Shown: piece by piece, positions 15,282-24,345 of the stretch
Layout of the letters: every line of letters begins with the position of its first letter
How positions within the stretch are numbered: position 1 is the stretch's first letter
Source of the DNA: an uncultured Oscillospiraceae bacterium
GTDB taxonomy: Bacteria; Bacillota; Clostridia; Oscillospirales; Oscillospiraceae
DNA length: 64,000 nucleotides
Assembly (NCBI GenBank): GCA_910588105.1
Contig: CAJUQD010000003.1
Coordinates: 1 to 64,000 of the forward strand
Direction of reading: 5' to 3'
Position numbers and translations under genes: made by a program
Notes under the pieces: generated by a model
What the model was told of the DNA's origin: nothing
What the model saw: the letters and a program-made list of their open reading frames with translations, nothing else
Databases searched by the model: none

Positions 15282-18077
15282 ATGCTGCAAATTCAAAACA
15301 TAAAGAAGCAATATAAAACAGGCTATCTGATCCAGCAGGCCCTAGACAATGTCAGCTTGAGCTTTCGGGACAGCGAATTTGTTTCAATCCTTGGCCCCAG
15401 CGGTTCTGGTAAAACCACGTTGCTGAATATCATCGGCGGACTGGATCAATATGATAGCGGCGAATTAATGATCAACGGCATCTCCACCAAAAAATATAGG
15501 GATAAGGACTGGGATTCCTACCGAAACCACACCGTTGGCTTCGTTTTCCAAAGCTACAATTTGATTCCTCACCAGTCCATCCTCGCGAATGTGGAGTTGG
15601 CGCTGACTATCTCCGGCATCTCTCGCAGGGAGCGCCGCCAAAGGGCAGAGCAGGTGCTGACTCAGGTGGGGCTGGGGGATCAGCTCCATAAGCGTCCCAA
15701 TCAAATGTCTGGGGGACAGATGCAGCGAGTGGCCATTGCAAGGGCGTTGGTCAACAATCCAAGCATCCTTCTGGCCGACGAGCCCACCGGAGCACTGGAC
15801 ACCGCCACCAGCCTCCAGATCATGGAGCTGCTGCGGGAGGTTTCTAAAGAACGTCTGGTTGTCATGGTGACTCACAATTCTGAGTTGGCGGAGCGGTATT
15901 CCACTCGTATTGTCAAACTGCAGGACGGTAGGATTACGGACGATTCCGCGCCTTATACCCCGGAAGTGGGGGAGCTCCCGACACCAAAGTATCAAAGCAT
16001 GGGCCGGGCTAAAATGTCGCTCCTCACAGCATTGTCGCTCAGCTTTAATAATTTGCGCACAAAAAAAGGGCGGACGCTGCTAACATCTATTGCTGGCTCC
16101 ATTGGCATCATCGGCATTGCATTGATCCTGGCCCTTTCCTCCAGTGTAAACCGCTATATCGCAGATATGCAGAAGGACACAATGACCTCTTATCCCATCA
16201 CAATCAGTGCGGAAACCTTTGATATGTCTGGCATGATGGCTGGCGGGCAGCGGATCGGCGGGCCAAACACGCGATCCGAACTGCGGGATGGCGTACACGC
16301 GGATTACCGGGATATTGAACTGAGCGAAACCGTATTCGCCAGTATCATAGAAAATAACCTGACAACGTTCAAGAGCTATTTGGACGACCCAAACAGCGAA
16401 ATCCATCAGTATCTGGGGGAAAATGGATTTGTCTACACCTATGATGTGTGCTTTGATGTTTATTCTTATGACGCGAACGGAGTGTTGATTAATAGCGGCG
16501 CAGATGTTGGGACCTTAATCAGTTCCGGCGGGGGATTCAGTTCCATGCCAGGCGGGATCGGAGATATGTCAATGATGATGGGCGGATCTGCTGGGGCCGA
16601 GAATTTCTCCGAGCTGATGGCAAGCCCTGACGGCAATATGGTCAGTCATATCGTCACCGACAGCTATGAAATGCTTTACGGGGCCTGGCCAGAGCATTTT
16701 GATGAGGTGGTGTTGGTTCTGGATGAGAACCAGTCCCTTTCTGCCAGCACTCTCTATCAACTGGGTCTGCTGACAGCGGAGGACTATGAGGAGGCCTCCG
16801 AGCAAATCAAAATGGGAGAAGAAATAACTGCAAAGGACTGGAGCTATGAGGAAATCAGCGGCCATCGTTTTTATCTTGTTTTGCCCAGCAGTTACTATGC
16901 CGAACATGAGAACGGCACGTTTTCCTATATTGGGGATAAGGCTTTGAACGCAGAGCAGCTTTTGGAGGATGCTCTGGAACTGAAAATCTGCGGTATCGTC
17001 AAGCCGCGGGAGGATGCTGCAAACGCCGTCATTTCCACTGCTGTGGCCTATACCTCCCAGCTGACAGACTATGTGATCCAACAGACAGATGGAAGCGCTG
17101 TGGTCCTTGCCCAAGAAGCAAATCAGGAAACCAACGTCCTCACAGGGATGAAATTTGAGACGCTGGATGATGCTGAAAAAATTGTGGAAGCCTCCGCCTA
17201 TATCTCGGCGATGGGCATATCGGATAAGGCATCCCTTTATTCTATGATTTTGTATTACAGCTCCGCAGATGCACAGGGAACCGCTCCCGTAGAGCAGCAA
17301 AGCGAGCTTCAGCCCATGCAGGGGGCAGGCCAGACAGGTACTGCAAATATGGGCAGTGCAAATATGGATGAAGCCGCTATGGCGCAGGCGTTGGACGTCT
17401 GGCTGGCGGAAACGCCGGACAATGAGATCTTGCTGTCCGTTTACAACGAGTATATCGACGGGGCCTCATATGCAGACAACATGAAAAAGTTCGGCAAGGT
17501 CAGTTATGATGCGCCCGCATCCATCAGCATTTATACCGACAGCTTTGAGGATAAGAACGCGGTTTCCGCCTGCATTGAGCGCTATAATGACAGCGCTGAC
17601 GAGGCTGGCAAGATCACCTATACCGACTATGTGGCCCTATTGACCAGTTCCATTACATCAATGGTCGACGTGATCTCGTATGTCTTGATTGCCTTTGTGG
17701 CGGTGTCCCTGGTTGTCTCCTGTATTATGATCGGCATCATCACGCACATCTCTGTGATGGAGCGGACGAAAGAGATCGGCATCCTCCGGGCGTTGGGAGC
17801 ATCCAAGCACAACGTTTCCCAGGTATTTAATGCCGAGACATTTATCGTTGGCATCTGTGCAGGCTTGCTGGGTGTAGGGGTGTCCGCGTTGCTGACAATT
17901 CCCATTAATGCCGTACTGGAAAGTCTGCTGGGCATTGGAGCGCTTACGGTAGCCCTGCCCGCCGTATATGCAGTAGTTTTGGTCGCGTTGAGCGTGGTCA
18001 TCACCATGATAGGCGGGCTGCTGCCTGCGAAAAGGGCGGCAAAACAGGACGCTGTCATTGCGCTGCGTACAGAATAG
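15282..18077 (+). CDS. Fused ABC transporter ATPase-permease (MacB/FtsX type)
   Basis: 931 aa with GGAGGG upstream of ATG 15282. The N-terminal ATPase (1-225) has Walker A GPSGSGKT at 38-45, signature MSGGQ at 142-146, Walker B ILLADE at 162-167 and switch His198; it is of the LolD/MacB subfamily. A first membrane segment near 260-285 is followed by a roughly 500-residue external domain containing a Gly/Met-rich stretch, then three C-terminal membrane helices of an FtsX-like permease (about 790-925). Such fusions act as mechanotransmitters that expel or detach peptides or lipids. Divergence from a two-component system suggests antimicrobial-peptide response. Unusual among its neighbours is the lower GC content. 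Confidence 0.9.
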   Translation: MLQIQNIKKQYKTGYLIQQALDNVSLSFRDSEFVSILGPSGSGKTTLLNIIGGLDQYDSGELMINGISTKKYRDKDWDSYRNHTVGFVFQSYNLIPHQSILANVELALTISGISRRERRQRAEQVLTQVGLGDQLHKRPNQMSGGQMQRVAIARALVNNPSILLADEPTGALDTATSLQIMELLREVSKERLVVMVTHNSELAERYSTRIVKLQDGRITDDSAPYTPEVGELPTPKYQSMGRAKMSLLTALSLSFNNLRTKKGRTLLTSIAGSIGIIGIALILALSSSVNRYIADMQKDTMTSYPITISAETFDMSGMMAGGQRIGGPNTRSELRDGVHADYRDIELSETVFASIIENNLTTFKSYLDDPNSEIHQYLGENGFVYTYDVCFDVYSYDANGVLINSGADVGTLISSGGGFSSMPGGIGDMSMMMGGSAGAENFSELMASPDGNMVSHIVTDSYEMLYGAWPEHFDEVVLVLDENQSLSASTLYQLGLLTAEDYEEASEQIKMGEEITAKDWSYEEISGHRFYLVLPSSYYAEHENGTFSYIGDKALNAEQLLEDALELKICGIVKPREDAANAVISTAVAYTSQLTDYVIQQTDGSAVVLAQEANQETNVLTGMKFETLDDAEKIVEASAYISAMGISDKASLYSMILYYSSADAQGTAPVEQQSELQPMQGAGQTGTANMGSANMDEAAMAQALDVWLAETPDNEILLSVYNEYIDGASYADNMKKFGKVSYDAPASISIYTDSFEDKNAVSACIERYNDSADEAGKITYTDYVALLTSSITSMVDVISYVLIAFVAVSLVVSCIMIGIITHISVMERTKEIGILRALGASKHNVSQVFNAETFIVGICAGLLGVGVSALLTIPINAVLESLLGIGALTVALPAVYAVVLVALSVVITMIGGLLPAKRAAKQDAVIALRTE

Positions 18078-18088
18078 GAGGGATTGTC

Positions 18089-19231
18089 ATGTTGAACTGC
18101 TCATTTTGGAAAAATGCTGTATATACGGCAAAGAGGATCGCTGTTCGGGGGATTGCCGGCGCACTGCTGTGTGCGGTGCTGATATTGTTCCTTGCTCCGG
18201 CCTATGCCGTAGGCTGCGCAGATCCTCTTGCCACTGAAACGGGAAAAGCGGAAATTCATGCGGGAGATGTGGTGTGCTTTGGCATATGCGATGATGCCTG
18301 CGGCTTTGACGGGAAATGGCTGGTTTTGGATACGGAGCATACCAATACCGGCGAGCCGGGCATATTCCTTATGGCGCTGAATCTCATTTCGGATGAAAAG
18401 GGAGACAGCCTTCTGTTTCGCGACATTGGTGGGGATGTATCTGTCTCTTTTGCGGACAGGGGAGACACCTTTGCGGCGGAACACCCCGGATCGACTGACT
18501 ATCGGAACAGCGATATTCAGATCTGGTGTGAAGACTTTGCACAATCCCACCTGACCCAAGCGGAATATGGTGCGCTCCTCCCTACGCTGAAATCAGATGC
18601 AGGCGTTGCGATTCCGGGCTTTGGAATCCCAATTCCCGGGGTTTCTACCGGCACGGTGGATTTTGACCCGGTTGATGAAATCCTGAACGGCGACAGGTTA
18701 TTCCTGCTTTCCGCTGAGGAAATCACGAATCCGCAGTATGGTTTTGTGGATGCCCGTTCCCGTGTTGCCCAGTATAAGGGAACGGAGGAAGGCTACTGGC
18801 TCCGTTCCCCCCATATCCCTACATTTCCGTTGGATGTAGGATTTGTATTCAGCTTTGGAGCGGTGATGGATTTCCCCGTGAACGGAAATTTTGCATTTGA
18901 AATGAATTCCTATGCCCGTCCGGCCTGCAATCTGGACAGCAGTAAAATCACGGATGTGGAAGTTTTGGCAGTGTGCGGCGAAAAAACGATCTGGCGGCTG
19001 AGCTTCCAAGATGGCGAGCACAACGACCGGGAGTATGATACCAGCCTTCCGATTATCGGCGAGGTTATGGATTTGACGGCGCTGCTGAAAAAGGCGCTGG
19101 TGATTACCGCCTGCGTGTTGATCCTTCTGATCGTTGTCATAGTGGTGGTAATTCGGAAAGTGCTTCGTAAACGGCGAGCGAAACGGATGGCAGAGAAAAA
19201 ACAGGAGGAAGGATTGATCGGTGGAGAATAA
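18089..19231 (+). CDS. Membrane-anchored DUF6273-like surface protein
   Basis: 380 aa, 11 bases after the transporter gene with GGAGGG upstream. A signal peptide or anchor (about 20-42) is followed by an external domain with the layout of DUF6273/formylglycine-like folds: GYWLRSP, then SYARPACNLD. A second membrane helix (about 335-357) and a Lys/Arg-rich cytoplasmic tail end the protein. Its operon with an ABC transporter and two-component system suggests an accessory surface sensor or binding protein for the transporter. Domain assignment is by recognised short motifs only. Confidence 0.65.
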   Translation: MLNCSFWKNAVYTAKRIAVRGIAGALLCAVLILFLAPAYAVGCADPLATETGKAEIHAGDVVCFGICDDACGFDGKWLVLDTEHTNTGEPGIFLMALNLISDEKGDSLLFRDIGGDVSVSFADRGDTFAAEHPGSTDYRNSDIQIWCEDFAQSHLTQAEYGALLPTLKSDAGVAIPGFGIPIPGVSTGTVDFDPVDEILNGDRLFLLSAEEITNPQYGFVDARSRVAQYKGTEEGYWLRSPHIPTFPLDVGFVFSFGAVMDFPVNGNFAFEMNSYARPACNLDSSKITDVEVLAVCGEKTIWRLSFQDGEHNDREYDTSLPIIGEVMDLTALLKKALVITACVLILLIVVIVVVIRKVLRKRRAKRMAEKKQEEGLIGGE

Positions 19232-19289
19232 CTGGGAATTGTATTGAGAACTGCACAGTCAGGTGGACAGTGAATAATTAAAGAATTTT

Positions 19290-19323
19290 CAACTACCGGC
19301 ACCTGTTGGGGTGCCGGTAGTTG
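19290..19323 (+). terminator. Strong stem-loop after the ABC operon
   Basis: A perfect 14-bp stem (19290-19303 with 19310-19323) with a 6-base loop lies 58 bases after the last gene of the transporter operon. The T-rich side is on the left (ATTTTC), so it may also stop transcription from the right. From 19232 to 19620 no gene is present; the stretch holds this hairpin, a second one and a promoter with LytTR-type repeats. Confidence 0.7.
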
Positions 19324-19395
19324 CATGAAGAAAAAATCTCCCTATGAAGTAATATGATGAGCTCCCCCCAAAGCACCGAATTTAAGCGATTAAAC

Positions 19396-19428
19396 GAGAC
19401 AAATGGCTTCATACCATTTGCCTCTTTT
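19396..19428 (+). terminator. Second terminator-like hairpin
   Basis: Arms GAGACAAATGG (19396-19406) and CCATTTGCCTC (19414-19424) pair with one mismatch and are followed by TTTT. It sits between the ABC operon and the promoter of the GH78 gene and would insulate the two. Confidence 0.5.
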
Positions 19429-19489
19429 GCTGTTGTAGTGTTGTGGAGTTTAATTTGTCCCTATAGAATATTTTGATTCTCCAACACAA

Positions 19490-19556
19490 AAGGTTATGCC
19501 GTAAAATGGCAAGGCTGTGCGGTTGCCCTTTCTTATCATATGACAATATGTATAAT
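19490..19556 (+). promoter_or_regulatory. LytTR-type direct repeats and promoter of the GH78 gene
   Basis: AAGGTTATGCCG at 19490 and AAGGCTGTGCGG at 19511 start exactly 21 bases apart, the spacing of LytTR-family operators. A perfect -10 box TATAAT lies at 19551-19556, 40 bases after the start of the second repeat, with no convincing -35. The same repeat pair at the same spacing and distance lies before the gene at 24346. The LytTR regulator encoded at 23438-24148 is the probable activator (inference). Confidence 0.65.
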
Positions 19557-19620
19557 TGTTGCAGAATAGGCTGCGAATATTTCTGCAAAATAGCGCAGGC
19601 CGGTTTGAGGAGGAGAGTAT

Positions 19621-22038
19621 ATGATAAAAAGGGAATGGCTTACACGAGGTACTGCGTTGCTGATCTGCGCTGCCTCTATGTTCTCGTTGCTGGCCGGATG
19701 TAACAGTGAGGATAACATTATACCCGCTCCTTCTGCCTCAGTGGAGGTAGAAAACGTTGTCCCGGATCGGGGCATGGCAGACCGTTCGGATCTTATGTAT
19801 TTGGATAGCATTGAAAGGTATAAAAAGACAGACTGGACCGCCAATTGGATCTGGACTGAGGGCTGCGCAGAGGACAGCTATGTGGCTTTCCGCAAGACCT
19901 TCAACCTGGATCAGGCCGTCCCCTCCGCTGCCGCGTTTATTTCTGCTGTAGACAAGTACGTGCTGTGGGTCAACGGGGAGCTGGCCGTGCTGGACGGTTC
20001 GCTGAAGCGGGGCCCCACTCCTTACGACAGCTACTATGATACAGTGGAGCTCACCAATCTGAAGCAGGGGGAGAACACCATCGCACTGCTGGTGGCTTTC
20101 AACGGCCGCTCCGGGGACGGTTCCATTGTCCCCGTCCTTCTGGACGAGGAGGGGGACGAGTACACCCAGGCGGGGCTGATCTTTGAACTGGATGCCGGGG
20201 GCGTGGCCGTCTGCTCGGATAGCTCCTGGAAGGCCGCCCGGCATAACGGCTACAAGAACCGGGTCACCGCCGGGGCGGATTACCCAGGCTATACCCAGTC
20301 CTCCATGCTGGCGGAACGTAACGTCTACTTTGATGCACGGGACGACCTGGGTGAGTTTATGAGCGAGGGCTATGATGACAGCCAGTGGGAGAACGCCACG
20401 CCGATCTCCAAGGCCGGAGACTTGCCCTTCGGCGACCTCTACTCCGCCATGATCGCACCCGTCAAATTTGAAGAAATTACTGACTTTGCCAACTCCACGG
20501 ACTATGTAGGCAAGGCGTTGGCCCAAGATACAACCCTGGTGCTGGAACTGCCGGGCAACATCCAATTCACTCCCTATTTCGAGTTGGAGGCTCCGGCGGG
20601 CAAAAAGTTGACCTTCTACACCGACACCTACACCGACAAGCAGGATATGCCCAACTTCAAGGACACCTATGTCACCGCCGAGGGAATCCAGCACTATGAG
20701 AATTATCCCTGGCGTAGCGGCTCCAAGCTCATCATCGAGGCGGAGGCCGGGGTGACCTTTACCCGGCTGGGCTACCGCGCCAGCGGCTTCAACGGGGAGT
20801 GGGCGGGGGCCTTCGTCTCCTCGGATGCCGGGCTGGACCAGCTGTGGCAGGAGTCACTCAACACCCTGGCAATCTGTATGCGGGATACATACATGGACTG
20901 CCCCGAGCGGGAACGGGGTCCCTACATGGGGGATGCCTCCAACCAAATCGACGCGGCGCTGTACAGCTATGACCAGGCGGGGCTGGACATGACGAAAAAG
21001 GCCATCCTGGCCTGCGTAGCCTGGACACGGACGGACGGGGCCATTCCCAGCCGCGCCCCCAGCGTGAAGCCCCAGGAGATCCCCAATCAGAGCCTTATCT
21101 TTATGACCAGCGTCTACCACTACTGGCTCCATTCCGGGGACCGGGAAACCGCAGCGGCTTACTGCGGCGCGTTTCTCAACTACCTGAAGCTGGTAGAGAT
21201 GGAGGATGGCCTGCCGGTGTACCGGGAGGGCTCCTGGACGTGGAACGACTGGGGCGAGCGCATCGACACCAAGCTGCTCCAGGCGGGCATCTACTATTAC
21301 GCCCTCAATGTGACCAAGGCCATGGCCGATGATCTGGGCATCACCGAGGGGACCGAGTTCCTCACAGAGCGGATGAACTCCATGCAGGAGAACTGGCGGG
21401 CCGCCTACTACACGGAGGAGGGCTTCAAGAGTTCGGACAGCAAGTACGTGGATGACCGCGCCAACGCCATGCTGGCTCTGTCCGGTTTGGCGGGGGAGGA
21501 AGACTATGCTCTGATCTCTGATGTCATTATGAGTACCTACCAGGCCAGCCCCTTTATCGAGAAGTACGTGCTGGAGGCCCTGTGCGTGATGGGCCGAACC
21601 GACTTGGCCCTCCAGCGGATGCGGGACCGCTACGCCCCCATGCTCCAGGACGGGTACGACACCCTGTGGGAGACCTTCGACGGGGAGACCGGCACCGTCA
21701 ACCACGGCTGGACCGCCGCACCGCTGTACATCCTGTCCAAGTACGCCGCCGGCGTCCGCCCAACTGTGGCAGGGTTTGAAGAATACGAGATCGCCCCCTG
21801 CGCCGCCCTGGACAGCTTTGACTGCACCGTCTGGACGCCTAAGGGGGAGATCGGCGTGAAGCTGGAGACCACGGCGGAGGGGAAGACCCTCACCGTCAAC
21901 GCCATCGACGCCGTGGGCACGGTTATCGTGCCGGAGGGCATGGGCACGGATATCACCGTCACCGGCGGGGACTGCCAGGTGGACGGGAACCGGGTGGTCG
22001 TCACCCAGGCGGGGGAGTACATCGTCACCATCCGATAA
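19621..22038 (+). CDS. GH78-like alpha-L-rhamnosidase lipoprotein
   Basis: 805 aa; GAGGAGGAG upstream of ATG 19621. A signal peptide with lipobox SLLAGC anchors it to the outer face of the membrane. The middle contains DCPERERGPYMGDASNQ at residues 426-442, the hallmark of GH78 (alpha/alpha)6 rhamnosidases with acidic catalytic residues, preceded by beta-sandwich domains with jelly-roll pattern and followed by a C-terminal beta-sandwich. GH78 enzymes remove L-rhamnose from pectin, saponins or flavonoid glycosides. It is the outer partner of the cytoplasmic enzymes later in the window. Controlled by LytTR-like repeats upstream; ends at a bidirectional terminator. Confidence 0.8.
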   Translation: MIKREWLTRGTALLICAASMFSLLAGCNSEDNIIPAPSASVEVENVVPDRGMADRSDLMYLDSIERYKKTDWTANWIWTEGCAEDSYVAFRKTFNLDQAVPSAAAFISAVDKYVLWVNGELAVLDGSLKRGPTPYDSYYDTVELTNLKQGENTIALLVAFNGRSGDGSIVPVLLDEEGDEYTQAGLIFELDAGGVAVCSDSSWKAARHNGYKNRVTAGADYPGYTQSSMLAERNVYFDARDDLGEFMSEGYDDSQWENATPISKAGDLPFGDLYSAMIAPVKFEEITDFANSTDYVGKALAQDTTLVLELPGNIQFTPYFELEAPAGKKLTFYTDTYTDKQDMPNFKDTYVTAEGIQHYENYPWRSGSKLIIEAEAGVTFTRLGYRASGFNGEWAGAFVSSDAGLDQLWQESLNTLAICMRDTYMDCPERERGPYMGDASNQIDAALYSYDQAGLDMTKKAILACVAWTRTDGAIPSRAPSVKPQEIPNQSLIFMTSVYHYWLHSGDRETAAAYCGAFLNYLKLVEMEDGLPVYREGSWTWNDWGERIDTKLLQAGIYYYALNVTKAMADDLGITEGTEFLTERMNSMQENWRAAYYTEEGFKSSDSKYVDDRANAMLALSGLAGEEDYALISDVIMSTYQASPFIEKYVLEALCVMGRTDLALQRMRDRYAPMLQDGYDTLWETFDGETGTVNHGWTAAPLYILSKYAAGVRPTVAGFEEYEIAPCAALDSFDCTVWTPKGEIGVKLETTAEGKTLTVNAIDAVGTVIVPEGMGTDITVTGGDCQVDGNRVVVTQAGEYIVTIR

Positions 22039-22042
22039 GGGT

Positions 22043-22084
22043 ACAAAGCAGCCGGGACCGCTTACGCGGCCCCGGCTGCTTTGT
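22043..22084. terminator. Bidirectional terminator between convergent genes
   Basis: A 14-bp perfect stem (22043-22056 with 22071-22084) contains a second inner stem (CCGC/GCGG). It lies between the convergent GH78 gene and the histidine kinase gene and begins and ends in A/T runs (ACAAAG, CTTTGT), so it can serve both directions. Confidence 0.8.
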
Positions 22085-23445
22085 CATGCGGTCTTGTCCC
22101 TGTTCCTGCCAAGCGGGAAGCGGACGGTGAGGAAAAACATATTGTCCACCACCTTGATGTCCATCGTGCCGCCGTGCTGCGCCGCGATATACTGGATGCT
22201 CTTTGTGCCAAAGCCGTGGCGGGAGCTGTCTCCCTTGCTGGTGGCGGGCAGGCCGTGATCCAGCTCCAGCCTGCCGCTGAAGTAGTTGGATTCTTCGACC
22301 ACCAGCGAGTCCTTTTCCTCCCAGCAGGAGAGGGAGATCACCCGCTCCTCCAGCGGGAGGGGCTTCACGGCCTCCACCGCGTTGTCGATGATGTTTCCAA
22401 ACAGGGTATAGGTCTGTACCGGGGTGAGGAAATCCAGCTTTTCTCCGTCTGCCATGCAGGAAAAGGAGATGCCGCTTTTCTGGCAGGTCATGGCCTTTTC
22501 GCACAGCACCACGTCCAGCACCTCGTTGCCGGTTTTGATATTGGCGTCGTAGAACTGGATGGCCTCTCGTAGGGAGGCCGCTTCCTCTCCGGTGAGCTTG
22601 TCCTCAATCCTGTCCAGAATGTGCTTGAGGTCATGGCATTTCATGTTAATGACATCCATGTTGGCCTTGACAGACTCAAACTGCGCCCGATCCTGCCGCC
22701 AAAGCTGGTGGAGGACACCAATCTGCTCCTCCTGCTCGCTCTGGGAAAAGATGCCCGCGCAGATCGTCAAGATGGTGAAGCTGAAGCCTACATAGAGTAT
22801 CTTTGTCACAATATTGAGCATGGGGCTTTCCCCTTCGTACACCCGGGAGATACAAATCAGGATATTCACCAGCGTTATCGTGGCAATGGACAGGATAATA
22901 ACATTGCGAGTGGTGCGCCGGTTGTGGACCAGCCGGTTTTTCGGCGTGAAAAGTAAGGCCAACACAACAATGGACAGCAGATGAAAACCAAAAAAGAGCG
23001 CCCAGTCCAGATCTGAGATGCCTGCATCTCCCGGATGGAGCAGCGCGAGCGTTTCCCGGTCGTTGATCCCCCGCAGATTTTGCAGCAGAGGATAGAGCTT
23101 GTTGGTGAACTGATAGGCCGCCATACCGGAGCAGAAGGCCAGCAGCATCTCTTCAATATCGTCCCTCCAGCAGAACATGAGCGCGGTAAAGTTCGACACA
23201 GTGATGGCGGAGTAGCACAGCACCCGCACCAGGAGAGAGTCTGCTTCCGTATACCAAATAGCCAGGAGATAACAGACCACCATTCCCTCCAGCAGGGTGA
23301 GGATGATACGAACGAGGAAAAAATCCCGCCGCTCAAACCTGCGAGCAAAGAGGGCGATGCAGGCATAACACTCCGTATAAGTCAGCATCAGGTTGACGCT
23401 CTGCATGGTGTAGGGCGTGGTAAAGGCCGCGATCAGCTCATTCAT
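22084..23445 (-). CDS. GHKL sensor histidine kinase (AgrC type)
   Basis: 453 aa from ATG 23445, overlapping the regulator gene by 8 bases; a longer reading from 23472 lies further inside that gene. Six or seven hydrophobic segments fill residues 1-235. A cytoplasmic helix with CHDLKH (His271, His275) matches the AgrC-type phosphorylation motif, then FGNIIDNAVEAV (N box near 349-360) and GFGTKSIQYIA (G box) define a GHKL ATPase. AgrC-type kinases often sense secreted peptides, but no agrB or agrD gene is present. Its partner is the LytTR regulator upstream. It probably controls the flanking surface glycosidase genes. Confidence 0.88.
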   Translation of the reverse strand: MNELIAAFTTPYTMQSVNLMLTYTECYACIALFARRFERRDFFLVRIILTLLEGMVVCYLLAIWYTEADSLLVRVLCYSAITVSNFTALMFCWRDDIEEMLLAFCSGMAAYQFTNKLYPLLQNLRGINDRETLALLHPGDAGISDLDWALFFGFHLLSIVVLALLFTPKNRLVHNRRTTRNVIILSIATITLVNILICISRVYEGESPMLNIVTKILYVGFSFTILTICAGIFSQSEQEEQIGVLHQLWRQDRAQFESVKANMDVINMKCHDLKHILDRIEDKLTGEEAASLREAIQFYDANIKTGNEVLDVVLCEKAMTCQKSGISFSCMADGEKLDFLTPVQTYTLFGNIIDNAVEAVKPLPLEERVISLSCWEEKDSLVVEESNYFSGRLELDHGLPATSKGDSSRHGFGTKSIQYIAAQHGGTMDIKVVDNMFFLTVRFPLGRNRDKTA

Positions 23446-24148
23446 AGCGTTTTGTCTCCATAAATCGGACAAAGGCGTCGGTAAACGCTTTCCGTTTGGG
23501 GTGGCTGATCTGGAGCGGTTCCCCGCCCACGATCACATTCATGCCGTCAATGCGGTCCACATGGGTCAGGTTGACCAACAGGAAGCTGTTGCAGCGGACA
23601 AAGCCCTGCCCCGCCAGGGCAGATTCGGCGCTTTTCATGGTCTGGTACTGGCGGTATTCCCCGCTGGCGGTGTGGTAGACGCAGTGGTGCCCCTTGACCT
23701 CCACATAGCGGACATCACGGGGCGAGAGGCGCACAAAGCTGGTGTCCGTGCGGATGAGCACGTCGGGGGGCATCACGTGCTCCAGCCTGGCCAGCACCTT
23801 GGTGAATTTCAGCGCAAACTCCGGGTAGGCCACCGGCTTGACGATGAAATCAGAGGCGGCAACCTCATAACCCTGGATGGCGTACTGGCGCATGGTGGTG
23901 ACAAAGATGAGGATCACCTTTTCGTCCTTTTCCCGCAGCAGCCTGGCCGCGTCCATGCCGTTGAGCATGGGCATCATGATGTCCATGTACACGATGTGGA
24001 ACGGGGAGTATTTTTCCAAAAAAGTAATGGGTTCATAGAAGATTGAGACGGAGACAGACAACTTATGGTCAGCGGCGTAGGTCTTGATATGGCTTTCCAG
24101 CGCCGCGGCCTGCTCCCGGTTGTCCTCCACAATGGCAATATCGATCAT
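23438..24148 (-). CDS. LytTR-family response regulator (AgrA type)
   Basis: 236 aa, start ATG 24148. The receiver domain has the pocket IVEDN and phosphoacceptor Asp56 (YMDIMMP), with VVTTMR-like switch and Lys in VKPVA. The C-terminal LytTR domain (about 131-232) shows VRYVEVKGHHCVYHT and FVRCNSFLLVNLTHVD, the usual hairpin and DNA-contacting segments. Such proteins bind two direct repeats about 21 bases apart. Matching repeats lie in the divergent intergenic region (24225-24257) and at 19490-19522, so this regulator likely controls the GH78 gene, the GH3 operon and possibly itself. Confidence 0.92.
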   Translation of the reverse strand: MIDIAIVEDNREQAAALESHIKTYAADHKLSVSVSIFYEPITFLEKYSPFHIVYMDIMMPMLNGMDAARLLREKDEKVILIFVTTMRQYAIQGYEVAASDFIVKPVAYPEFALKFTKVLARLEHVMPPDVLIRTDTSFVRLSPRDVRYVEVKGHHCVYHTASGEYRQYQTMKSAESALAGQGFVRCNSFLLVNLTHVDRIDGMNVIVGGEPLQISHPKRKAFTDAFVRFMETKRYE

Positions 24149-24224
24149 GTCTGTCCGCCTCCTTCTGCCTATTCAATATAGCAATTTTAACAAGGAAAGT
24201 CAAGGTTGGGCCGCCGGCATTTGT

Positions 24225-24292
24225 AAGGTTATGCGGCCAGAGACAAAGGTTACGCGGTTCCCATTGAAAACTTTGGGCACATCGAATAAATT
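24225..24292 (+). promoter_or_regulatory. LytTR-type direct repeats and promoter of the GH3 operon
   Basis: AAGGTTATGCGG at 24225-24236 and AAGGTTACGCGG at 24246-24257 differ at one base and start 21 bases apart. A third, weaker AAGGTTGGGCCG lies at 24202. A -10-like AATAAAT at 24285-24291 is again about 40 bases after the start of the second repeat, as in the copy at 19490. A weak TTGAAA at 24264-24269 could act as -35. The site lies between the divergent LytTR regulator and the lipoprotein gene at 24346 and could serve both. Confidence 0.65.
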
Positions 24293-24305
24293 GGGGGTGC
24301 GAAAA

Positions 24306-24319
24306 GGGGGAGGGCCCCC
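24306..24319 (+). other. GC-rich leader hairpin before the GH3 operon
   Basis: GGGGG (24306-24310) and CCCCC (24315-24319) pair around a 4-base loop in the 5' leader of the lipoprotein gene, 12 bases before its GAGGAGG ribosome site. It may stabilise the mRNA 5' end. No riboswitch fold was recognised. Confidence 0.35.
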
Positions 24320-24345
24320 GACAAATATAAGAGGAGGATATTTCA

